Source: Phenylobacterium sp.
GTDB lineage: Bacteria > Pseudomonadota > Alphaproteobacteria > Caulobacterales > Caulobacteraceae
Reading direction: 5' to 3'
Assembly (NCBI GenBank): GCA_020402585.1
Contig: JADBZH010000011.1
Location: 1 to 64,000, forward strand
Length of the DNA stretch: 64,000 nt
In this document: one piece after another, positions 36,383 to 44,710 of the stretch
Layout of the letters: each line of letters starts with the position of its first letter
How positions within the stretch are numbered: the stretch's first letter is position 1
Position numbers and translations under genes: made by a program
The notes under the pieces: model-generated
What the model was told of the DNA's origin: nothing
The model's input: only the letters and a program-made list of their open reading frames with translations
The model's database searches: none

Positions 36383-37486
36383 TCAGGCGGCGGCGACCGC
36401 GCCGTCACGACCCAGGGCCAGGGTCTCACGCACCACCTGAAGCAACTGGTCCGGCTTCATGGGCTTCTCCACGACGCCGTTCATGCCCGCGCTCAGGTAT
36501 GCGGCGGTTTCCTCTGCATCGGCGTTGGCGGTCAGGGCGATGATGGGGGTCCGGCCCACTGGCTCGGGAAGGCTCCGGATCCGGCGGGTCGCGGCGACGC
36601 CATCCATGCGCGGCATGCGGATGTCCATCAGGATCAGGTCGAACCGGCCGGTCGCGGCCGCTGCGACCGCCTCCTCGCCATCCTCAGCGGGCTCCGTGGT
36701 GCAGCCGAACATGCTGCACAGGGTCTCTGCGACCATGCGGTTGGTGGCGTTGTCGTCGACGACAAGGATGTGAGCGGCGCGGTCTGTGCCCACGACCTCC
36801 GCCGGCCGATCGGGCGGCTGGTCGGCGCGAAAGGCGAAGCTCAGGGTTTCGCCCTGGCCCGGGTTGTGGAGGGTCCGCGCACGGCCGCCCAGCCGGCGCA
36901 GGATATGGCGTCCCAGCATGAAGCCAAGGGCGGCCTCGAGGCCGAACATGGCCTCGACTTCACGGACATCGACTTCGAAATCGGTGCGGGCGGCGCTGGA
37001 GGCGGAACGGACGCGGCCTTCCAGGATGACGCCGTCATCGGCCTCCTTGACCCGGAGCATGGCCTCCACCGTCCCGCGCTGTACGCTGGACAGGGCGTGG
37101 GCTAGGAAGCCGTCGAATACCTGCAGGGTCCGGTCCGCATCCAGCATGGCGGCGCCTTCCGGCGGACCGTCATAGGAGACCATGAGGGTGACTCCCGAAT
37201 GGGCCAGCCGCTGGCGCCAGCGGTCATCCAGACGGTCGACAAGATCCCGAAGGGCTACTGGGCCGGGGGTCAGGACAAGGTTGTCGGACAGGGCCGCACG
37301 GATGTCGGAAGAGGAGGCGGTGATGCGACGCACCGTCTCTGCGGCCACGGCGACGGCCTGGACGCAAGCCCGCGCATCGGAGGCGGAAAGAGGAGACGCC
37401 AGCCGGGTGGTGAGCGCCAGGATTCCGTCCATCTGCTGGCGGATTTCTTGGGTCACACGATCGAAGAGATAATCAGGGGCGGACAT
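36383..37486 (-). CDS. Pseudo-histidine kinase with C-terminal receiver domain
   Basis: 367 residues. The first 235 align in layout with HisKA plus HATPase, but the phospho-acceptor His is absent: the H-box position reads EIRQQMDGILAL. The N-box reads FDGFLAHALSSV, with His for the usual Asn, and no DxGxG box can be found. Only the tail GFMLGRHILRRLGGRARTLHNPGQGETLSFAF keeps kinase character. The receiver (about 238-360) looks intact: acidic pair VVDDNAT, phospho-Asp in LILMDIRMPRMDG, Thr in IALTAN, Lys in VEKPMKP. It is probably a signalling scaffold or receiver whose kinase fold is regulatory. It lies next to a hybrid kinase on the same strand. Confidence 0.85.
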   Translation of the reverse strand: MSAPDYLFDRVTQEIRQQMDGILALTTRLASPLSASDARACVQAVAVAAETVRRITASSSDIRAALSDNLVLTPGPVALRDLVDRLDDRWRQRLAHSGVTLMVSYDGPPEGAAMLDADRTLQVFDGFLAHALSSVQRGTVEAMLRVKEADDGVILEGRVRSASSAARTDFEVDVREVEAMFGLEAALGFMLGRHILRRLGGRARTLHNPGQGETLSFAFRADQPPDRPAEVVGTDRAAHILVVDDNATNRMVAETLCSMFGCTTEPAEDGEEAVAAAATGRFDLILMDIRMPRMDGVAATRRIRSLPEPVGRTPIIALTANADAEETAAYLSAGMNGVVEKPMKPDQLLQVVRETLALGRDGAVAAA

Positions 37487-37552
37487 GTCCTACTGTGAGC
37501 CTTCTGCCTCGCGCGGCATGGTGACCGGGCAGCCTTTCGCGAAAGTTAAGGA

Positions 37553-37690
37553 CCCGACAACCTCACCCGCAACACCTCAAGATTGTGCGGTCCAGAGCCG
37601 ATGGGGTGCAGGATCCGCGAAGGCCGAATAGAGAAAAGGGGCTGGATGGGGTTCAAGATGGACTCCAGCTCGATGCCCCGCGCCCCGCCG
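37553..37690 (-). pseudogene. Fragment of a TonB-receptor-like gene end
   Basis: On the minus strand a short stretch reads RGIELESILNPIQPL, nearly identical to RGIELESIWNPIQPL inside the intact receptor downstream. At DNA level 44 of 45 bases match (37637-37681 with 40563-40607). Just beyond, CCTTTTCTCTATTCGGCCTTCGCGG resembles the intact receptor's own 3' flank (39859-39882), and GACCCGACAA occurs in both flanks. This is best read as the internally deleted 3' remnant of a paralogous receptor gene. The alignment was made by eye. Confidence 0.55.
37637..37681 (+). repeat. Direct repeat, copy 1 (45 bp, one mismatch)
   Basis: Same orientation as the copy at 40563-40607; the only difference is at 37655/40581. 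The two copies flank the hybrid sensor kinase and the 3' part of the TonB receptor, 2.9 kb apart. Confidence 0.85.
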
Positions 37691-37710
37691 ACGCAGTACG
37701 CCGGTCAGGT

Positions 37711-39636
37711 TCAGTTCGTCACGTGCAGCGCGCTCGAGATCGCAGCAAAAAGCGCCCCCACGTTGATCGGCTTACCCACATGACCGCTGAATCCGTCCTG
37801 CTCATACTGCCGGATCTGCCCTGGCAAGACATTCGCGGAAAGGGCGATGATCGGGAGGGTTGCGCACCGGCCCTGAAGCCGTCGGATGGCTTTGGTAGCC
37901 GAAACACCGTCCATGACGGGCATCTGGATGTCCATAAGGACCAGATCATAGTCACTCTGGCTCACCATCGCCAAAGCCTCAGCACCGTTTGTGGCGAAGC
38001 TCAGATTGACGCCGGAATTCTTGAGGAACGCCGCCACCAGCTCACGATTTGCTGGGTGATCTTCCGCGAGCAGGATGTTAATGGGTCGATCCAGCTCGAC
38101 AGATTCTTCCCGCGCCGCCTCTTCGACCGGTTCGGACAAGTCGAGTTCGAGTTCCACGGTAAAGCATGAACCCCGGCCTGGTTCGCTCTCCACCGAAATC
38201 GAGCCCCCCATCAATTCCATCAGGCGACGGGATATCGCCAATCCGAGGCCTGTACCGCCATAACGCCGGCTGATGGAGCCATCAGCCTGGGAGAACCGAT
38301 CAAATAGCTTGGCAAGCTGGACCTCGGAAATACCGACCCCGCTGTCGACTACGCTGATCAGGAGCAACATGCGGCCCCCGGGCCGAGTTTGGACCGACAC
38401 ATTGACGGTGATCGTGCCGCTGTCTGTGAATTTTACAGCATTCGACAACAGGTTCAGCAGGACCTGGTTTATCCGCATGTCGTCGCCGTAAAGCCAAACT
38501 GGCGCATCGCCGCAAGCTGGCGACTCGAATCTGGACTGAATAACGAGACCCTTGCTCTCGGCCTGAGGCGCCAATAATGCGATCGCATCTTCAACGATGC
38601 GGACCACATTGAAAGATGTGAGATCTAGCTCCAAGGCTCCATTCTCGAGCTTGGAGAGATCCAGAATGTCATTGACGACATTCAGAAGTGTCCGACTTGC
38701 CCTGGAAATCTTGCTGACATAATCTCGAATATCTGAAGGGGGTGTATCCCCCCTGGCGAGAAGATCAGAGAATCCGATAATACTGGTAAGGGGGGTCCGG
38801 AGTTCATGACTCATATTCGCTAGGAACTGTGACTTCGCCTCTGCCGCGGCATCCGCTTCAGCGAGCGCCCTGACCAGCGCGCTCTCTGCGTCCTTTCGCT
38901 CTGAGACGTCACGCAGGACGTCCACCCACTCAATCAACTCCCCGAAAACGTTATGGGCAGGTCGCAGGTTACCTTCCAGCCAAACCCGACTTCCATCCTT
39001 CCTCTTGACCAGGACCTCTGTGGGCCCAGGGGAAACATTCGAGGTGATAATCTTGTTCAGCGCTTCAGCGGCTCTCGGATGCTCGGTGCGATCGATGATG
39101 TCGAAAATTGATGTGTCGACCAGATCTTCAGGCTCGTAGCCCAGCATAGATTTGGCCGCCGGAGATACGAACCTGAAAGTGCCATCCGATGAATATCGGA
39201 TAATCAGGTCTCTGGTATTCTCTGATATAAATTTGAACTTACGGACTTCATCAAGATCGACTTTCATCTCATTCAACTGAGAGGTTACATCGATATTGAC
39301 GCCAAGGATCTCCGGACCAGCTTGACCTATCCGGGAGATAATTCTCGAGAGAATTTGTCGTATCTCTCCGCTCGGTAAGAGAATTCGGTAATGAGACGAA
39401 ACGGGAACTTTTGTCGTAAAGGACTTCGATATGATTCTCGTTACGTAGTTCCGATCATCCGGATGGTAACGAGCGACAACATCTTGGCCCGTACACCCTG
39501 GTTCGAGCTCAAACATTTCGTACATGGCGCGGGAGAAATCAAAACGACCGTCAATGTAAAACTTCCAAGCCGCAACTCCCGCCAGCTCCATCAGCGCGTG
39601 CTCGTCCCCCAATAAACTCTCAGGACACTGGTTCAT
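37711..39636 (-). CDS. Hybrid sensor histidine kinase with two PAS domains and a receiver
   Basis: 641 residues, cytoplasmic. There are two PAS-like domains (about 10-125 and 135-260, the second ending VLRDVSERKDAE), then HisKA with the phospho-His in FLANMSHELRTPLTSI (about 285). The ATPase domain has N-box LLNLLSNAVKFT, G1 VVDSGVGIS and G2 GTGLGLAISRRL. The C-terminal receiver has AEDHPANREL, LVLMDIQMPVMDG, IALSAN and VGKPIN. All catalytic residues are present, unlike the neighbouring pseudo-kinase. Base composition is visibly richer in A/T than surrounding genes, above all at 38.6-39.5 kb, suggesting acquisition. The ligand is unknown. Confidence 0.92.
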   Translation of the reverse strand: MNQCPESLLGDEHALMELAGVAAWKFYIDGRFDFSRAMYEMFELEPGCTGQDVVARYHPDDRNYVTRIISKSFTTKVPVSSHYRILLPSGEIRQILSRIISRIGQAGPEILGVNIDVTSQLNEMKVDLDEVRKFKFISENTRDLIIRYSSDGTFRFVSPAAKSMLGYEPEDLVDTSIFDIIDRTEHPRAAEALNKIITSNVSPGPTEVLVKRKDGSRVWLEGNLRPAHNVFGELIEWVDVLRDVSERKDAESALVRALAEADAAAEAKSQFLANMSHELRTPLTSIIGFSDLLARGDTPPSDIRDYVSKISRASRTLLNVVNDILDLSKLENGALELDLTSFNVVRIVEDAIALLAPQAESKGLVIQSRFESPACGDAPVWLYGDDMRINQVLLNLLSNAVKFTDSGTITVNVSVQTRPGGRMLLLISVVDSGVGISEVQLAKLFDRFSQADGSISRRYGGTGLGLAISRRLMELMGGSISVESEPGRGSCFTVELELDLSEPVEEAAREESVELDRPINILLAEDHPANRELVAAFLKNSGVNLSFATNGAEALAMVSQSDYDLVLMDIQMPVMDGVSATKAIRRLQGRCATLPIIALSANVLPGQIRQYEQDGFSGHVGKPINVGALFAAISSALHVTN

Positions 39637-39949
39637 GTCTTTCGCCTCGCGAGCCTGCTGTCGCGAGTCTGCCGGATCGGGGTTAAGTCGGGGTTACGTC
39701 CCCAGAAGGGACAGAGAGTCGCTGGGCGAAAGTAGACGCTGAGGAACGGGTCAGGCCGCGGAATCCTCGGTGTCTACGATCAGGGCGATTCCAGGAATCT
39801 GACCCGACAATGTCCACCCGGGCCGCGGGGGGCGGGATCCGAGGTCGGAAACCGACCCGCGAAGTCCGAATAGGAAAGGGGCCCGCGGTCGCCCGCGAGC
39901 CCCTGAACTCCGGGGCTGGATGGACACATCCAGCCCTACCCCAAGCGCC
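39637..39949. other. Intergenic region between sensor kinase and TonB receptor
   Basis: 313 bases without a convincing gene. The first 100 bases upstream of the kinase should hold its promoter. The part near 39801-39882 resembles the flank at 37551-37642 (shared GACCCGACAA and GCGAAG-x-CCGAATAG). Two GC-rich stem-loops follow near the receptor's 3' end: an imperfect one at about 39878-39903 (GGGGCCCGCG/CGCGAGCCCC) and the perfect one at 39913-39936. Confidence 0.6.
39913..39936 (-). terminator. Stem-loop after the TonB receptor gene
   Basis: GGGCTGGAT and ATCCAGCCC form a perfect 9-base stem with a 6-base loop, starting 14 bases beyond the receptor stop. There is no T-run after it, so it is a candidate 3' hairpin rather than a textbook terminator. 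Confidence 0.5.
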
Positions 39950-42724
39950 TTACCAGGTCTTGGAAACGCCGATGCCGAAGGTGCGCGGCTCGGTGTAGAA
40001 GGCGTTCCGGAACAGGCCCGAGGAGTCATCCGTCAGGTAGGTGTCCGTAATCGCTTCCTCGTCGGTCGCGTTCTTCACATAGGCTTCCACCGACCAGCCG
40101 TTGTCGGCGTTGGCCAGGGAGACCGTCAGGTTAACATTGCTCCAGGCCGCGATCTTGTCCGGAACCGTGTTGAAGATCCGGGCGAAGCTCTCGGTCTGGT
40201 GGTAGAAGTCCACCCGGCCGAGAGCAGCCCAGCCATTGTCCATCTCGACCGTGTACTGGGCTCCAAGCGACACCGTGAACTCCGGAGCGTTCGGCAGTTC
40301 CTTGCCCTTCAGGTTCACCGCGACCCCATCATTCGCCGCGCCGAAGGCCCCTGAGCAGACGCCGAGGAGGGCGAAGGGATTGTTGGTGGCGTTGGAGAAG
40401 CCCAGGGCCGTCGCCGCAGTGGTCTTGGAAACCACGCAGTTGGCGGCTGCACTGGACTTGACCAGGATCAGGTTCGGATCGCTCTGGGTCCGGTCAAAGG
40501 TATCGATGGACGTCCCGCTGATGATCTCGGTGGCAAGCCACCCGATGCTGGCGTTGAAGCGCAGGGGCTGGATGGGGTTCCAGATGGACTCCAGCTCGAT
40601 GCCCCGCACCTCGGCGTCGATATTCTCGTTGATCGAGGTCCGGTTGACGATCTTTGACACCTGGTAGCCGGTGTAGTCGTACATGAAGACCGTACCGTTC
40701 AGCTGAAGCGTACCGTCCAGCAGGGTGTTCTTCGAACCCACTTCAAAGGCGTTGATGAACTCCGGCTCGAAGGTGGCGTTCAGGCCCGTGCAGTTCTGCG
40801 AGCAAGCCGGGTTCAGACCGCCCGCCTTATAGCCGCGCGAGTAGAAAGCATAGATTAGGGACTGGTTGGTGAAGGCGAGTTCCGGCTTCCAGTCGAAGCC
40901 GAAGCGGCCCGTCATCTCCTCGAAGTCCACCGCGAGAACCGGCGGGGTGCCGGCTGGCGGGCCTAGGAGGCCGACGCCGGGTTGGCCGAGGGTCACAGCA
41001 AAGTTTTTCTGTTCCTTCTCGTCCTTGGTCCAACGCAGACCCGCGGTCCACTTGAACCCGTCCATCATCTCCCAATAGAGCTCGCCGAACACGGCGGTCG
41101 AGGTCAGGGAGTAGGGCGTATAGTTACTAAAATAGTTATGCCCAGAACGGTTCGGCTCCCTGTTCGGGTCAATGGCAACGCATGGCGCCGCGGAAGCGCA
41201 GTTCGCGCTGCCTGTGTTAAGGAGGTTGTTCACCTGGTACCAGGCGGTGCCCGTATTGAACATCACGAAGTAGTCAGCATCGGCCGAGAAATCGAGATAG
41301 AGCGCGCCGATGTTGAAATTCCATGGCCCGTCGAACGACGACTGGAGGCGGATTTCCTGATTGAACTGCTTGTTTGAAGAGCCAGAGATATCGCTCGTCG
41401 TGAAGCGGTTGAAGGGTCCGTTCTGCGGATCATTCACAACGCCGTTCGGGAACAGCGAGGGGTAGATCGCGTTGGGATATGCGGGACCGACGGCTGCGAG
41501 AGCGTTCACCGGGTTCGGCGTGGTATTGAAATTCACCGACGGCGTGTACCGGTTGTAATCCTGACGCGAGTAGAGCCGCGTCCGGCTCTGGTTGGTCAAC
41601 GAGGTCAGCTGCAGGGTCTCTGTGAGATCCCACTCCAGGTGCAATTGGACGATGTCGGTGTCTGTCCGGTAGATCGGGTCAAAAGTGGACTCGATGTTCC
41701 GCACATTCTTGGACTGCATCTTGCCGGCATAGGCGTCGCCGGTCTGGAAGCCGCCGAGGGCGCCGAACAGGCCGCCAAGCGTGGCCTGTGAGTTCACGGT
41801 GCCAAGGATGTCCGGGGCGTCGATGGCCGTAGCCCGGCAGCCCTGGCTGAACAGGCCACGCTGCAGTTGGGCGATGGCGGGAACCGCCGAGAAGGCGACA
41901 CCGCCGACATTGGCCGGGCCGACGTCCTTGGAGCAGAACTGCTTGCCGATCCGCGAGCGGGAGTCGTCCTCGTGGAACTTGTCGTAGACCACGATGGCCT
42001 GGAAGTTGTCCGTCGGCTGGAACTTCACACTGGCTCGGTAGCCGTACATGTCGCGGGTATCCGCGTCATTGCCAGTGAAGGTGTTCTCACCGTAGCCGTC
42101 GCGCTTCAGGTAGGCGCCCGCCAGGCGCACTGCGAACGCGTCGCTGACAGGCACGTTGACCATGCCGCGCAGCTTGATAGAATTGTAGTTGCCATACTCG
42201 CCCCGGGCCATGCCCTCGAGCCTGTCAGTCGGCTTGTTGGAGATCAGGTTGACCACACCGCCGGTGGCGTTCCGGCCGTAGAGGGTGCCCTGGGGACCGC
42301 GCAGCACCTCGACGCGCTCGACATCGTAGAACTCGGTCTCGAACAGGTCATTGAAGATCAGCGGGGCGTTGTTCAGGTGGACGCCGGTGCCAGCGTCGCC
42401 CGAAGTAGCCACGAGCTTGGAGCCGATTCCGCGGATCTGGAAATTGTACCCGTTGAAGTTCCCCTTCGAGAAGTTCACGTTGGGGATGGCGAGCACCAGG
42501 TTCGGGCCGCCATCGATCCGGGACTTCTGCAGGGCGTCCTGAGAGAAGGCGGACACGGCGATCGGCACGTCCTGGATGGACTCAGCCTTCTTCTGGGCGG
42601 TGACGACCAGTTCCTCGATCGTCGCAGTTTCCTCGGCCGCGAAGGCGGAAGCCGCAGCGCCCGAGAGGACGAGGGCGGAAGCGCCGGCGATCAGAAGCGC
42701 CTTCATTTGGTTTGACTTATGCAT
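39950..42724 (-). CDS. TonB-dependent outer-membrane receptor
   Basis: 924 residues. The signal peptide (MKALLIAGASALVLSGAAASAFAAE) is followed by a TonB-box-like IEELVVTAQKK, the plug domain (ESIQDVPIAVSAFSQDAL to VLRGPQGTLYGRNATGGVVNL) and a 22-strand barrel ending in FGIGVSKTW with terminal aromatic. It imports a scarce ligand across the outer membrane using TonB-ExbBD energy. The VTAQKKAESIQDVPIAVSAF pattern places it in the large Caulobacter/Sphingomonad receptor group whose substrates are often plant-derived or polycyclic organics; the ligand here is unknown. The promoter carries an operator palindrome. Confidence 0.95.
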   Translation of the reverse strand: MHKSNQMKALLIAGASALVLSGAAASAFAAEETATIEELVVTAQKKAESIQDVPIAVSAFSQDALQKSRIDGGPNLVLAIPNVNFSKGNFNGYNFQIRGIGSKLVATSGDAGTGVHLNNAPLIFNDLFETEFYDVERVEVLRGPQGTLYGRNATGGVVNLISNKPTDRLEGMARGEYGNYNSIKLRGMVNVPVSDAFAVRLAGAYLKRDGYGENTFTGNDADTRDMYGYRASVKFQPTDNFQAIVVYDKFHEDDSRSRIGKQFCSKDVGPANVGGVAFSAVPAIAQLQRGLFSQGCRATAIDAPDILGTVNSQATLGGLFGALGGFQTGDAYAGKMQSKNVRNIESTFDPIYRTDTDIVQLHLEWDLTETLQLTSLTNQSRTRLYSRQDYNRYTPSVNFNTTPNPVNALAAVGPAYPNAIYPSLFPNGVVNDPQNGPFNRFTTSDISGSSNKQFNQEIRLQSSFDGPWNFNIGALYLDFSADADYFVMFNTGTAWYQVNNLLNTGSANCASAAPCVAIDPNREPNRSGHNYFSNYTPYSLTSTAVFGELYWEMMDGFKWTAGLRWTKDEKEQKNFAVTLGQPGVGLLGPPAGTPPVLAVDFEEMTGRFGFDWKPELAFTNQSLIYAFYSRGYKAGGLNPACSQNCTGLNATFEPEFINAFEVGSKNTLLDGTLQLNGTVFMYDYTGYQVSKIVNRTSINENIDAEVRGIELESIWNPIQPLRFNASIGWLATEIISGTSIDTFDRTQSDPNLILVKSSAAANCVVSKTTAATALGFSNATNNPFALLGVCSGAFGAANDGVAVNLKGKELPNAPEFTVSLGAQYTVEMDNGWAALGRVDFYHQTESFARIFNTVPDKIAAWSNVNLTVSLANADNGWSVEAYVKNATDEEAITDTYLTDDSSGLFRNAFYTEPRTFGIGVSKTW
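40563..40607 (+). repeat. Direct repeat, copy 2, inside the TonB receptor gene
   Basis: Encodes part of RGIELESIWNPIQPL on the minus strand, a normal barrel-strand segment of this receptor family, so this copy is the functional original and the copy at 37637-37681 the relic. Confidence 0.85.
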
Positions 42725-42821
42725 TCGTCTCCTCCTGTCGGGGCGGCTTTTGTAGGTTCGCCGCTTCCGGTTTCAGCGCCCGCCCAAGGGCGCGGTCTCC
42801 TTGCGGAGCGCCAGCTACTGT

Positions 42822-42851
42822 GTGATATCTATATCACCTTCTGTCTGTCAA
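42822..42851 (-). promoter_or_regulatory. TonB receptor promoter with overlapping perfect operator palindrome
   Basis: GTGATAT-CT-ATATCAC is a perfect 7-2-7 inverted repeat at 42822-42837. On the minus strand a perfect -35 hexamer TTGACA (42851-42846) precedes it, so the palindrome covers the -10 region, about 98-113 bases before the receptor start. That arrangement fits repression by a dimeric regulator. The regulator is not encoded nearby. Confidence 0.65.
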
Positions 42852-42958
42852 GCCCGTAGCTTATGGAGACAGTTGGAGGAAGGCCGTAAGGGACTGGTCG
42901 CTGCACGCGAGGGCGGTCGTCCTTTTGCATCGTGGTGGAAGCAAGGGTATTGAGGGGC

Positions 42959-43681
42959 ATGATCCACCTCCACCACGCCCTGGTGCTGTTCTCGGGCGGC
43001 CAGGACTCCGCCGCGTGCCTGGCCTGGGCCCTGGACCGCTATGAACATGTGGAGACTGTCGGCTTCGACTATGGCCAGCGCCACGCGGTCGAGATGGCAC
43101 AGAGAGAGGTGGTTCTGGAGGAGGTCCGGAAAGCCTTCCCGGCCTGGGCCGATCGCCTGGGGCCGGACCACCGCCTCGACCTGTCCGCCTTCGGAGCGAT
43201 CGGCGATACGGCCCTGACCTCAGACCGCGCCTTCGAGATGACGGCCCGGGGCCTGCCCAACACCTTCGTGCCCGGGCGCAACCTTGTCTTCCTGACCTGG
43301 GCGGCCGCCCTTGCGGATCGGCGGGGTCTGGGGCGTCTGGTGGGCGGCATGTGCGAGACGGACTTCTCGGGCTATCCCGACTGCCGGCGCGACACCCTCG
43401 ACGCCCTCCAGGTGGCGCTCAACCTCGGTATGGACCGGGAGTTCGTCATCGACACCCCCCTCATGCGCCTGACCAAGGCCCAGACCTGGGCCCTGACCCT
43501 GGGACTCGGGGGCGCAGCCCTGGTGGACATCGTCCTTGAGGACACCCACACCTGCTATGCGGGCGAACGCGGCGCACGGCACGACTGGGGGCATGGCTGC
43601 GGCGTCTGCCCGGCTTGTGAACTGAGGTCCCGCGGCTGGCGCGAATGGGAGGCGGCGGGTCGCCCCGCTCTCAAAGCATGA
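42959..43681 (+). CDS. queC: 7-cyano-7-deazaguanine synthase QueC
   Basis: 240-residue enzyme converting CDG to preQ0 with ammonia and ATP in queuosine synthesis. The PP-loop [14 protein letters not shown] is at the N-terminus and the zinc site at the C-terminus ([22 protein letters not shown]). The start at MIHLHHA follows GAGGGG; a start 27 bases earlier is less likely. First gene of a queC-queE-queD operon; its stop overlaps queE by 4 bases. Confidence 0.97.
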   Translation: MIHLHHALVLFSGGQDSAACLAWALDRYEHVETVGFDYGQRHAVEMAQREVVLEEVRKAFPAWADRLGPDHRLDLSAFGAIGDTALTSDRAFEMTARGLPNTFVPGRNLVFLTWAAALADRRGLGRLVGGMCETDFSGYPDCRRDTLDALQVALNLGMDREFVIDTPLMRLTKAQTWALTLGLGGAALVDIVLEDTHTCYAGERGARHDWGHGCGVCPACELRSRGWREWEAAGRPALKA

Positions 43682-44310
43682 GCTATGCGGTCAAGGAGAT
43701 CTTCCTGACTCTCCAGGGCGAGGGCGGGCAGGCCGGCCGAGCGGCGGTCTTCTGCCGGTTCGCGGGCTGCAATCTCTGGTCTGGCCGCGAGGAGGACCGG
43801 GCCGCGGCGGCCTGCAACTTCTGTGACACGGACTTCGTGGGAATGGACGGCCCGGGCGGCGGGCGGTTCGCCTCCGCCGAGGCCCTGGCCGACGCCATCC
43901 TGGGGGCCTGGCGCGGCGGACCTGATGACCGGCTGGTGGTGCTGACCGGGGGCGAACCCCTCCTTCAGCTGGACCCGGCCCTGGTCGACGCCCTGCACGC
44001 GAGGGGTTTCAGCATCGCCCTGGAGACCAACGGCTCCTTGCCCTGCCCGGCCGGCGTCGACTGGATCTGCGTGAGCCCCAAGGGTTCGGTCCCGGTGGTC
44101 CAGCGGGCGGGGCAGGAGTTGAAGCTGGTCTTCCCGCAGCCCGGGGTGGATCCGACCGCCTTTGAGGCCTGGGACTTCAAGCGCTTCCTTCTGCAGCCGA
44201 TGGACGGCCCCCGGCTGGCCGAGAACACCCGGGCGGCGATCGACTATTGCCTTTCGCACCCGCGCTGGCGTTTAAGCGTCCAAACCCACAAGGCCCTCGG
44301 GATCCCCTGA
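43678..44310 (+). CDS. queE: 7-carboxy-7-deazaguanine synthase QueE
   Basis: 210-residue radical-SAM enzyme that turns CPH4 into CDG. The N-terminus has [26 protein letters not shown]. The cluster motif is extended as in many QueE proteins ([19 protein letters not shown]), that is C-x14-C-x2-C, and is followed by [14 protein letters not shown] binds SAM. It overlaps queC (ATGA). Confidence 0.95.
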   Translation: MSYAVKEIFLTLQGEGGQAGRAAVFCRFAGCNLWSGREEDRAAAACNFCDTDFVGMDGPGGGRFASAEALADAILGAWRGGPDDRLVVLTGGEPLLQLDPALVDALHARGFSIALETNGSLPCPAGVDWICVSPKGSVPVVQRAGQELKLVFPQPGVDPTAFEAWDFKRFLLQPMDGPRLAENTRAAIDYCLSHPRWRLSVQTHKALGIP

Positions 44311-44332
44311 CCGGTTCGCCGGCCCTCCAGAC

Positions 44333-44707
44333 ATGACCCAGCGTACGTTCGAGATCACCAAGGCTGCGACGTTTGACGCCGCGCACTACCTGTCAGAGGG
44401 CCCGGATCACCAGCCCTACCGGCGGCTTCACGGCCACTCCTTCCGGGTCGAGGCCTCGGTGCGGGGCGCGCCCGCTGGCCCTGTGGGTTGGGTCGCTGAC
44501 CTCGCGGACCTGGACGCCGACCTGAGGGCAGCGGCGGGGGAGCTCGACCACGGCCTTCTGAACGACACGCCCGGGCTGGAGCGCCCCACCTTGGAGACCC
44601 TCTGCGGCTGGTTCGCTGACCGCCTTGCCGGGCGCTATCCCGGCCTTTCGAGGATCACGGTGTCCCGGCCCACCCTGGGCGAGTCCTGCACCCTGACCCT
44701 GGGCTAA
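44333..44707 (+). CDS. queD: 6-carboxytetrahydropterin synthase QueD
   Basis: 124-residue PTPS-family enzyme making CPH4 from dihydroneopterin triphosphate. Zinc histidines are in FDAAHYL and RLHGHSFRVEA; the catalytic region LDHGLLND and C-terminal PTLGESCTL are conserved. It completes the CDG-to-preQ0 module; queF and tgt are not in the window. It converges with the superoxide dismutase gene, 3 bases between stops. Confidence 0.96.
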   Translation: MTQRTFEITKAATFDAAHYLSEGPDHQPYRRLHGHSFRVEASVRGAPAGPVGWVADLADLDADLRAAAGELDHGLLNDTPGLERPTLETLCGWFADRLAGRYPGLSRITVSRPTLGESCTLTLG

Positions 44708-44710
44708 GGC

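Noticed and set aside
42822-42837. Zur or Fur box at the TonB receptor
   Set aside because: The palindrome GTGATATnnATATCAC lacks the GTTATA core of the Zur box at 45975 and does not resemble a Fur box.
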